DNA of 64,000 nucleotides from positions 1-64,000 of the forward strand of contig QGVD01000012.1 in the NCBI GenBank assembly GCA_003242685.1, given 5' to 3'. Position numbers and translations under genes: made by a program. Below, in pieces: positions 56,913-64,000 of the stretch (position 1 is the first letter of the stretch; each line of letters begins with the position of its first letter). The DNA comes from Pseudomonadota bacterium. Its GTDB lineage: Bacteria > Pseudomonadota > Gammaproteobacteria > Steroidobacterales > Steroidobacteraceae. The notes beneath the pieces were generated by a model. It was not told where the DNA came from. It searched no databases and saw only the letters and a list, made by a program, of their open reading frames with translations.

Positions 56913-56950
56913 GCGCGTCTTCCGCGATCCAAGCACTCCCCTCCCTGACA

Positions 56951-56991
56951 GGCACTTCCGAGGACCGTGGCGCAGTGTCCGGGGAAGTGTC
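56951..56991 (+). promoter_or_regulatory. Ribosome-binding-site sequestering stem of the c-di-GMP riboswitch
   Basis: GGCACTTCC (56951-56959) pairs with GGAAGTGTC (56983-56991) over nine base pairs including one G-U. The second arm contains most of the GGGGAAG ribosome binding site (56981-56987) and ends at the base before the ATG at 56992. Translation should therefore depend on whether this stem forms. Confidence 0.65.
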
Positions 56992-58683
56992 ATGAAGTCA
57001 CAGGCGCACATCGCGTCGAGCGATCCGCTCGACTCAGGGAACGAGCGAGAGGCAACGCAGGCCTCCGGTCCGGGCCCTTTCGTCATCAATCTCTGCTCTT
57101 CGAACACGCCGATGGCGCTCGAGCAGCCGCGCGCACCGGAGCTCAAGCGCTTCACATTCTTCGTCAGCCGCAGGCTCGAGGACGGCCGCGAGCGCTTCCG
57201 CCTGCACATGGGTTACTTCGATACGCTCGAGGAAGCCGAGGAGTGGCTGTCCGTCGTGCGCGAGGTATATCCCGGCGCGTGGGCGGGCGAAGCGCCGGGC
57301 AAGCGTCTGCGTGAACGCGCGGCTGCATCGGCAGCTGCGAGAACCACTTCTGCGGCTGGGCCTGCTGCGCGCACCGAGGCCGCAACGCGTGCGGCGCCTG
57401 CTCCCTCTGCGCAGCAAGCGCCTGCACAGCAGCCGGCGCCCGTGACGACACATGCAAGAGCTGCCGCGACGCCGCGGCCTGCGGCGAGCCCCGCACCGGC
57501 TTCGATTCCGACGCTGTCCCCGAAACCGGCGCCGGCAGCGGCTGCAGTGAACCGTGCGCCCGCAGCCGCGAAAGCGCCGGCGGCACAGAAGCCTGCCGCA
57601 TCGCCTGCACCTGCAGCTCCGGCCCGTCCGGCCGCGTCCGCGAAACCGGTGACACAGCAGTCGAACGTGCGCGAGGTGCTCGCGTCGCTGGACGATCCGG
57701 TCGACACGCGCGAGATGCCTTCACCGCCGCCGGTGAACGTGCCCGTCGCACGGCCCGCACCGGCTCCCGCACAGCGCGCTGCCGCGACGAGCGCCGGCAT
57801 GCAGCCGATGCGCGCGAAGCCTGCGCCGGAGCCCGAGGACTCGACGCTCACCGACACGCAGGTGCTCCGGATCCTGGAGGACCGCCGTGCCGACGGCTCG
57901 CCGGGGGGCGGTCGCAACGACGAGCACTCGACGATCACGCTGCTGCGCCCGGACGACACGGGCACGCGCCGCGCGCTCAAGGAGGCCGTGCAGCGGCGCG
58001 CGCCGGTTTCCTTCGCCGTGCAGCTCATGTGGTCGGTGCAGCCCATCGATCTCGCGAAAGTGCCGCCGCTCGCGATCTTCAGCGCGTACACGCTATACAC
58101 GGTCGAAGGCAGCCGCGAGGGACGCCGCTGGTACGGGCTGCGTCTCGGCTTCTTCAGCGACGCGATCTCCGCCAAGCAGGTCGCGTACTACGTCCGCTCC
58201 GAGTTCGCATCCGTCGCGGTGGTGCCCGTCAGTCCTCAGGAGCGCGAGCGCGCCACGCAGGAGACGAGTGCCGCGGTGCTCATGCAGGCCCGCAAGCCGC
58301 AGGAGCCGCAGGTCGAGGAGTTCAAGCTCATCGACGACGAGCCGCCGCGCGCGGCGCCCGCGGAGCTTCCCTCCGCGCCGGCGGAACCTGAGAAGGCGCA
58401 GGAACCCGCAGCACGGAGCGCGTCGAATACGCCTGCCTCGCGCGCTACCGGCACGCGGCGTGCCGGCAGAGGCGGCGATGGCCGCGTCAATGCCCGGAAG
58501 CGCCGTCCGCCGCAGACGCTCGAGGAGACGCTCGAGATTCTCGGCGCGCACGAGCTCGAGATCGACGACGGCCGCGACACGGTGAGCGAAACGGGCGTGC
58601 GCCACCTCAAGGTCGAAGTGCGCAGGAACACGCCGTTCTCGCGCCTCCTCGACCGGCTCACCGAGCGCATCAGCAGGTCCTGA
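56992..58683 (+). CDS. SPOR-like two-domain protein under c-di-GMP riboswitch control
   Basis: This 563-residue protein has no signal peptide or membrane helix. An N-terminal SPOR-like fold (about 50-100: FTFFVSRRLEDGRERFRLHM and GYFDTLEEAEEWLSVVR) is followed by an Ala/Pro-rich linker of about 190 residues. A second SPOR-like domain comes next (about 340-420: FAVQLMWSVQPIDLAKVPPL, GLRLGFFSDAISAKQVAYYV), then a disordered basic tail. SPOR domains bind glycan strands in the periplasm, but without an export signal this variant is likely cytoplasmic. Its role is unknown; c-di-GMP control suggests biofilm, pili or motility. Confidence 0.8.
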   Translation: MKSQAHIASSDPLDSGNEREATQASGPGPFVINLCSSNTPMALEQPRAPELKRFTFFVSRRLEDGRERFRLHMGYFDTLEEAEEWLSVVREVYPGAWAGEAPGKRLRERAAASAAARTTSAAGPAARTEAATRAAPAPSAQQAPAQQPAPVTTHARAAATPRPAASPAPASIPTLSPKPAPAAAAVNRAPAAAKAPAAQKPAASPAPAAPARPAASAKPVTQQSNVREVLASLDDPVDTREMPSPPPVNVPVARPAPAPAQRAAATSAGMQPMRAKPAPEPEDSTLTDTQVLRILEDRRADGSPGGGRNDEHSTITLLRPDDTGTRRALKEAVQRRAPVSFAVQLMWSVQPIDLAKVPPLAIFSAYTLYTVEGSREGRRWYGLRLGFFSDAISAKQVAYYVRSEFASVAVVPVSPQERERATQETSAAVLMQARKPQEPQVEEFKLIDDEPPRAAPAELPSAPAEPEKAQEPAARSASNTPASRATGTRRAGRGGDGRVNARKRRPPQTLEETLEILGAHELEIDDGRDTVSETGVRHLKVEVRRNTPFSRLLDRLTERISRS

Positions 58684-58706
58684 CGCCTCCGCGCCGGCGT
58701 CAGGAC
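58677..58706. terminator. Perfect 11-bp inverted repeat containing both stop codons of convergent genes
   Basis: GTCCTGACGCC-tccgcgcc-GGCGTCAGGAC lies between the SPOR-like gene and the zinc-ribbon gene. The TGA of each gene is inside one arm, so one hairpin serves both directions. No T-run follows on either strand. Confidence 0.6.
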
Positions 58707-59005
58707 TTGCCGAAAAGCTTCTCCAGCTCCGCGCGTGCCCGTTCCACTTCTTCGGTGTTCGGCGGGACGTACGCGTTCGGTCGCGGCTTGAAGAAATCGC
58801 AGAAGTTCGCGCGCGTCTTGTCCCGCACCTCTTCCGCCGTCGGTTCCCGGCACTGCTTGGCGACGCGCGGATCGTAGTCCACGCACATCCTGCAGACGTG
58901 CAGCTCGGCGCGGCACGACGGGCATTCGTCGAGGCGGCGCAGCGGCAGGCTCAGCGCGGCGAGCGACGCGCCGCATTTCCAGCAAACGAGAGAGTTGTCG
59001 GACAT
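58700..59005 (-). CDS. Small zinc-ribbon protein
   Basis: This 101-residue protein has four Cys pairs or singles typical of structural zinc: CWKCG at residue 8, CPSC at 28, CRMC at 38 and C at 52 and 68. A C-terminal amphipathic helix (TEEVERARAELEKLFGK) follows. It is a conserved hypothetical type seen in gammaproteobacteria. No function is known. It converges with the SPOR-like gene and is followed upstream by the uvrA gene on the same strand. Confidence 0.78.
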   Translation of the reverse strand: MSDNSLVCWKCGASLAALSLPLRRLDECPSCRAELHVCRMCVDYDPRVAKQCREPTAEEVRDKTRANFCDFFKPRPNAYVPPNTEEVERARAELEKLFGKS

Positions 59006-59097
59006 CCGGAGCTCCCGCGAGTGTCTGCGACCGCGATTATGCGCCGAAGCGCTCGCACCTGCGGCCGCGGATCACGATGAGTGAAAGTGCGGGCGCC

Positions 59098-62000
59098 TCA
59101 GTCGCGGGCGCGCTCGGCCAGGAAGGCGTCGAGCACGCGGCCGGTGTGCGAGCGCGCCTTGCGGCGTGCGATGTCCGCGGGCGCACCCTGCGCCACGATG
59201 CGTCCGCCGCCGTTGCCTGCCTCCGGACCCATGTCGATGATCCAGTCGGCCTCGGCCATCACGTCGAGATTGTGCTCGACGATGACTGCCGTGTTGCCGG
59301 CGTCGACCAGACGGTGCAGCACGAGGATCAGCTTCTCCACGTCCGCCATGTGCAGGCCCACCGTCGGCTCGTCGAGCACGTAGAGCGTGTGCTTGCGACG
59401 CGGCTCGCCCGGTCTCCTGCCGCCGTCGTTCTGCCCATCGGGCAGCGGAACGCCGGTGAGCGGCGCCTTCGCCAGCTCGGTGACGAGCTTGATGCGCTGG
59501 GCCTCGCCGCCCGAGAGCGTCGGGCTCGGCTGACCGAGCGTGAGATAGCCGAGGCCGACGTCCTGCAGGAGCTTGAGCGCGTGATGCACGCGTGAATGCG
59601 CGGCGAAGAACTCGACGGCTTCGTCCACGCTCATCGCGAGGACGTCGCCGATGTTCTTCTCCCGCCACGTGACGGCGAGCGTCTCCGAGTTGAAGCGCCG
59701 GCCGCCGCAGACGTCGCACACGACCTTCACGTCGGGCAGGAAGTTCATGGCGACCGTCTTCACGCCCTGTCCCTCGCACGCCTCGCAGCGGCCTCCGCTC
59801 GTGTTGAAGGAGAAGCGGCTCGCCGTGTAGCCGCGGATGCGCGCCTCGGTGGTGCCCGCGAAGATGCGGCGGATGTCGTCCCAGAAGCCCACGTACGTCG
59901 CCGGGCAGGAGCGCGGTGTCTTGCCGATCGGCGTCTGGTCCACTTCCAGCACGCGGTCGATGTGCTCGAGCCCGCGCACGGCGCGGCAGCCGACGAGCTC
60001 GCCGCGCGCGTTCCTGCCGCGGCGCTTCGCAGCGCCGTTGCGACCATTGCCCTTGCCGTTGCGCGCGGCACCGTTCGCGTCGCCGACCAGCCGGCGCAGA
60101 TTCGTGTACAGCACGTCGCGCGCGATGGTGGACTTGCCCGAGCCCGACACGCCGGTGATCACCACGAGCCGCCCGAGCGGAATCTCGACGTCGATGCCCT
60201 GCACGTTGTGGAGCTCCACGCGCTCGAGCCTGAGGCGCGGCGTTTCGCCGTCCACGGGTCGATGTGGCCGGCGCGGATGCCTGAGCGGCTCGCGCAGGAA
60301 GCGGCCCGTCGTCGACCTCGGGTTGCGGATCAGCTCCTTCACCGTGCCGCTGCCGACGATCTCGCCGCCGCGCGCGCCTGCACCGGGGCCGAGATCGAGC
60401 ACGTGATCGGCACGGCGGATCGTGTCCTCGTCGTGCTCGACGACGACGAGCGTGTTGCGGTGAGCGGCGAGCTCGCCGAGCGCGTCGAGCAGGATGCCGT
60501 TGTCGCGCGGATGCAGCCCGATCGTCGGCTCGTCGAGCACGTAGCAGACGCCGCGCAGATTGGAGCCGAGCTGAGCGGCGAGCCGGATGCGCTGTGCCTC
60601 GCCGCCCGAGAGCGTGGGCGCCGAGCGGTCGAGCGTGAGATAGCCGAGACCGACGCGCTCGAGGAACTGGAGCCGCGCACGGATCTCCGCGAGCAGGTCA
60701 CGCGCGATCTCCTTCTCGCGCGCATCGAGCCTGAGCCGGGCGAAGAAGCGTGCAGCCCGCTCGACCGGCTCGCTGACGAGCTCGGCGATGGAGCGGTCGC
60801 GGAAGCGGACGTTGAGCGCGATGGGGTTGAGCCGCTGGCCGTTGCACGCGCTGCAGACCGGCGGATCGTGGTCGTACCACTCGTTCCACCAGATCTCTTC
60901 GCCGGTCTGCTCCTCGTCGAAGCCGCGGATCTCGAGGCCCGTGCCGTAGCAGCTCTCGCACCAGCCGTGCTTCGAGTTGAACGAGAACAGGCGCGGATCG
61001 GGCTCGGCGAAGCTCGTGCCGCACGAGGGACACGCGCGCCGCGTCGAGAACACCGTCGTGCGGCCGTCGGGACCGAGCACGTGCACGATGCCCTTGCCGT
61101 AGTCGAGCGCGCGCGCGAGCGTCTCGTGGAGCTGCACGTCGTGCTTCGGCTCCACGGGCACGTCACCGACGGGAAGCTCGATCGTGTGCTCCCTGAAGCG
61201 GCTCAGGCGCGGCCAGCGCGCGGTGGGGAGGTAGGTGCCGTCGACGCGCAGCTCCCTGAATCCCTTCTTCGCCGCCCACTTCGCGAGGTCCGTGTAGAAG
61301 CCCTTGCGCGCGACGACGAGCGGCGCGAGCAGCGTGATGCGCTTGCCGCGATACGCGCGCAGCAGACGCGCGGCGATCGACGCGGCGCTCTGCGGCTCGA
61401 TGGGCACCTGGCAGTCCGGGCAGTACTGCGTGCCGAGCTTCACGTAGAGCAGGCGCAGGAAGTGATAGATCTCGGTGAGCGTGGCCACCGTGCTCTTGCG
61501 GCCGCCGCGGCTCGTGCGCTGCTCGATGGCGACGGTGGGCGGAATGCCGAAGATCGCATCCACCTCCGGGCGCGCGGCAGGTTGCACGAACTGACGCGCG
61601 TAGGCATTGAGCGACTCGAGATAGCGGCGCTGCCCTTCGTTGAACAGGATGTCGAACGCGAGTGTCGACTTGCCCGAGCCCGAAACGCCCGTCACGACCG
61701 TGAAGCGCTCGCGCGGGATCTCCACGTCGATGTTCTTGAGATTGTGCTCGCGCGCGTTGTGGATCACGATCGACCGTCGCGCACGGCCGTTGCCGCGCGA
61801 GTAGGTCGCCTGCGATTCCGCGACTTCCGCCACGGAAGAAACGAATGCGCGGGAGCCGGACGGGAGCGGCGCCGTGAGCGCGCGTTCGTATTCCTCGAGC
61901 GCACGCCCGGTGTGAGATGCGGGATTCGCGCGCACTTCGGCAGGCGTGCCCGTGCAGACGATCTCGCCGCCGCGGTCGCCGCCTTCGGGGCCGAGGTCGA

Positions 62001-64000
62001 TGATCCAGTCGGCCGCGCGGATGACGTCCAGGTTGTGCTCGATGACGATCAGCGAGTGCCCGACCGCGAGCAGCTTGCGGAAGGCCTTGAGGAGCTTCGC
62101 GACGTCCTCGAAGTGCAGACCCGTCGTCGGCTCGTCGAAGAGGAACAGTTTCCCGCGGTGAGTGATCTCGGACGCGCCGGCCGCTGCCGCCGCGAGATGA
62201 CCGGCGAGCTTCAGACGCTGCGCCTCGCCGCCCGAGAGCGTCGGCACCGGCTGACCGAGCTTCACGTACTCGAGACCGACGTCGGCGAGCGGCGTGAGAC
62301 GCGCGACGACCTCGCGCGCGTCGGCGAAGAAGGCGAGCGCCTCGGTCACCGTCATGTCGAGCACGTCGGCGATGCTCGCGCGGCGACCGTTCGCGCCTTC
62401 GCGCTTGATGTCGAGCACCTCGTCGCGGTAGCGCCGTCCGTTGCAGTCGGGGCAGCGCAGGTACACGTCCGAGAGGAACTGCATCTCGACGTGCTCGAAG
62501 CCGTTGCCCGCGCACGTGGGGCAGCGGCCGTTGCCCGAGTTGAAGCTGAACGTGCCCGCCGTGTACTTGCGGTCCTGCGCGGCGGGCTCCGCGGCGAAGA
62601 GCTCGCGGATGGCGTCGAACGCGCCGACGTAGCTCGCCGGATTGGAGCGCGTGGTGCGGCCGATCGGCGTCTGGTCGACGAGGATCACCTCGTCGATGCG
62701 GTCCGCGCCGATGAGCTCCTCGAACGCGCCGGGCGTCTCGGTCGGCTTGCCCTTCGCCTTGAGCAGCGCCGGATACAGCACGTCCTCGATCAGTGTCGAC
62801 TTGCCCGAGCCCGACACGCCCGTGACGCATACGAGCCGCTTGAGCGGGAAGCGCACGTCGATGTTCTTGAGATTGTGCTGGCGCGCGCCGCGCAGCTCGA
62901 TCCAGCGGTTCGCCCGGGCTTCCGCGACGACTTCTCCCTTCGGCTCTTCGACGCTTCGTGCGGAAACGGCGGAGGTCGCCGAAGTCGGGTTGTGCGCGGC
63001 GGGCGCGGCGACGATCCTGCGGCCGCTCAGGTATTCGCCGGTCAGCGAGCGTCTGTCCTTGCGGATGTCCTGCGGACTGCCGAAGAACACGACTTCGCCG
63101 CCGCGCTCACCGGCGCCGGGACCCATGTCCAGGATGCGGTCGGCCTCGAGCATGATCTGCGGATCGTGCTCGACGACGATGAGCGAATTGCCGGCATCGC
63201 GCAGCCGCTTCATCACCGAGATGACGCGCTGCATGTCGCGCGGGTGAAGGCCGATCGAGGGCTCGTCGAGCACGAACAGCGTGTTGACGAGCGACGTGCC
63301 GAGCGCGGTGGTGAGATTGATCCGCTGCACCTCGCCGCCCGAGAGCGTGCGCGACTGTCGGTCGAGCGTGAGATAGCCGAGACCCACGTCGCACAGATAA
63401 CCGAAGCGCGCACGGATTTCGCCGAGCAGGAGGTCGGTCGCCTCGTCGAGCGGGCGCGGCAGCTCGAGGCGGCGGAAGAACTCGCTCGCGCGCTCGATCG
63501 GCAGCAGCATCACGTCGTGGATGCAGAGACCCGGGAGAGAGCGCAGCGTGTCCTCGCTCCACTGCACGCCGTTCGGCCTGAAGCGCTGCGCGGGATCGAG
63601 CACGGAGTCCGCCAGCTCGCGGCTTCCGATGCGCCAGAGCAGCGCCTCGGTCTTGAGACGCGCGCCGCCGCATGCAGTGCACGGCGTGTACGCGCGATAG
63701 CGCGAGAGCAGCACTCGCACGTGCATCTTGTAGGCGCGGCTCTCGAGCCAGTCGAAGAAGCGGCGCACGCCGTACCAGACGCCCTTGCTCCAGTCGCCTT
63801 CGCCTTCGATCACCCAGTGCCGCTGCTCGGGCGTGAGCTGACGCCACGGCACGTCGAGCGGAATGCCGCGCTTCTTCGCGAACTTCTCCAGATCGTCCTG
63901 GCATTCCCTGTAGGACTCGGTCTGCCAGGGACGGATGGCGCCGCCGCGCAGCGTCCTCGTGTCGTCCGGCACCACCAGGCCGTAGTCGATGCCGATGGTG
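59098..64000 (-). CDS. uvrA: Double-length excinuclease ABC subunit A (3' part)
   Basis: The reading frame is open from the right edge to a stop at 59098, giving more than 1630 residues, whereas ordinary UvrA has about 940. It holds the end of one UvrA copy and a complete second one. Copy 1: signature LSGGEVQRINL and DEPSIGLHPRD of NBD1, then NBD2 with Walker A GVSGSGKST (near 62810), zinc finger CPTCAGNG...CPDCNG and LSGGEAQRLKL. Copy 2: Walker A (near 61690), EQRTSRGGRKSTVATLTEIY, LSGGEAQRIRL, then NBD2 (Walker A near 60145), zinc finger CEACEGQG...CDVCGG and LSGGEAQRIKL. It recognises DNA lesions for nucleotide excision repair. The start lies outside the window. Confidence 0.93.
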   Translation of the reverse strand, partial: TIGIDYGLVVPDDTRTLRGGAIRPWQTESYRECQDDLEKFAKKRGIPLDVPWRQLTPEQRHWVIEGEGDWSKGVWYGVRRFFDWLESRAYKMHVRVLLSRYRAYTPCTACGGARLKTEALLWRIGSRELADSVLDPAQRFRPNGVQWSEDTLRSLPGLCIHDVMLLPIERASEFFRRLELPRPLDEATDLLLGEIRARFGYLCDVGLGYLTLDRQSRTLSGGEVQRINLTTALGTSLVNTLFVLDEPSIGLHPRDMQRVISVMKRLRDAGNSLIVVEHDPQIMLEADRILDMGPGAGERGGEVVFFGSPQDIRKDRRSLTGEYLSGRRIVAAPAAHNPTSATSAVSARSVEEPKGEVVAEARANRWIELRGARQHNLKNIDVRFPLKRLVCVTGVSGSGKSTLIEDVLYPALLKAKGKPTETPGAFEELIGADRIDEVILVDQTPIGRTTRSNPASYVGAFDAIRELFAAEPAAQDRKYTAGTFSFNSGNGRCPTCAGNGFEHVEMQFLSDVYLRCPDCNGRRYRDEVLDIKREGANGRRASIADVLDMTVTEALAFFADAREVVARLTPLADVGLEYVKLGQPVPTLSGGEAQRLKLAGHLAAAAAGASEITHRGKLFLFDEPTTGLHFEDVAKLLKAFRKLLAVGHSLIVIEHNLDVIRAADWIIDLGPEGGDRGGEIVCTGTPAEVRANPASHTGRALEEYERALTAPLPSGSRAFVSSVAEVAESQATYSRGNGRARRSIVIHNAREHNLKNIDVEIPRERFTVVTGVSGSGKSTLAFDILFNEGQRRYLESLNAYARQFVQPAARPEVDAIFGIPPTVAIEQRTSRGGRKSTVATLTEIYHFLRLLYVKLGTQYCPDCQVPIEPQSAASIAARLLRAYRGKRITLLAPLVVARKGFYTDLAKWAAKKGFRELRVDGTYLPTARWPRLSRFREHTIELPVGDVPVEPKHDVQLHETLARALDYGKGIVHVLGPDGRTTVFSTRRACPSCGTSFAEPDPRLFSFNSKHGWCESCYGTGLEIRGFDEEQTGEEIWWNEWYDHDPPVCSACNGQRLNPIALNVRFRDRSIAELVSEPVERAARFFARLRLDAREKEIARDLLAEIRARLQFLERVGLGYLTLDRSAPTLSGGEAQRIRLAAQLGSNLRGVCYVLDEPTIGLHPRDNGILLDALGELAAHRNTLVVVEHDEDTIRRADHVLDLGPGAGARGGEIVGSGTVKELIRNPRSTTGRFLREPLRHPRRPHRPVDGETPRLRLERVELHNVQGIDVEIPLGRLVVITGVSGSGKSTIARDVLYTNLRRLVGDANGAARNGKGNGRNGAAKRRGRNARGELVGCRAVRGLEHIDRVLEVDQTPIGKTPRSCPATYVGFWDDIRRIFAGTTEARIRGYTASRFSFNTSGGRCEACEGQGVKTVAMNFLPDVKVVCDVCGGRRFNSETLAVTWREKNIGDVLAMSVDEAVEFFAAHSRVHHALKLLQDVGLGYLTLGQPSPTLSGGEAQRIKLVTELAKAPLTGVPLPDGQNDGGRRPGEPRRKHTLYVLDEPTVGLHMADVEKLILVLHRLVDAGNTAVIVEHNLDVMAEADWIIDMGPEAGNGGGRIVAQGAPADIARRKARSHTGRVLDAFLAERARD

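Overview
The window is GC-rich, densely packed bacterial chromosome with no tRNA, rRNA, IS element, prophage or CRISPR array. It looks like a free-living gammaproteobacterium near the Xanthomonadales/Steroidobacterales/Nevskiales. The pointers are a textbook gammaproteobacterial LexA box (CTGT-N8-ACAG) in front of a PA0069-type radical SAM gene, an LpxR-type lipid A deacylase, a GEMM-I riboswitch, a cobalamin riboswitch driving a BtuB-like receptor, and a PII gene with a sigma-54-type promoter. The genus cannot be named from the sequence.

Layout. 1-2.1 kb: a possible truncated gene at the left edge, then PII (glnB/glnK), a thioredoxin-like ferredoxin and a quinone oxidoreductase. 2.1-8.9 kb (minus): a phosphorelay cluster of one stand-alone receiver and two hybrid histidine kinases, one with a poly-HAMP array. 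9-12.4 kb: acetolactate synthase with its subunits divergent (ilvH minus, ilvB plus), then an EamA transporter. 12.5-20.7 kb: mostly housekeeping and envelope genes (YiiD-type thioesterase, Tat-exported epimerase coupled to an S9 peptidase, FAD-linked oxidase, DUF456, MDR reductase, LpxR). 20.8-27.6 kb: an alpha/beta hydrolase lacking its nucleophile, a coiled-coil FHA protein, a nucleotidyltransferase-like protein, a phosphoesterase, ilvA and a second hydrolase. 27.5-30.4 kb (minus): a cobalamin-riboswitch operon of a BtuB-like receptor and a DUF71 ATP-binding protein, fitting B12 salvage. 31-38.5 kb: membrane proteins, a third hybrid kinase, an MFS exporter and an SOS-type radical SAM gene.

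38.6-52.4 kb is the most unusual part: a contiguous plus-strand block of eleven genes. It holds three lipoproteins, a transmembrane Ser/Thr kinase with TPRs, an FHA-like/PEGA/SUMF membrane protein, a 60-residue exported peptide, a MotA/TolQ/ExbB-like channel protein, an actin-like-fold/FHA protein, two paralogous VWA proteins whose N-terminal membrane helix carries an Asp where TolR/ExbD/MotB have theirs, and a final lipoprotein. I infer an ion-motive-force-powered, phosphorylation-controlled envelope machine in which VWA domains replace the usual TolR/MotB periplasmic domains.

52.4-64 kb: a TPR/TonB-domain protein, a Rossmann-fold reductase, a VanZ protein, an NlpC/P60 lipoprotein, a c-di-GMP-I riboswitch controlling a SPOR-like protein, a small zinc-ribbon protein, and the 3' part of a double-length uvrA that runs off the right edge. 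Signalling is a recurring theme: three hybrid kinases, a Ser/Thr kinase, FHA readers, c-di-GMP and B12 RNA sensors, PII and LexA.
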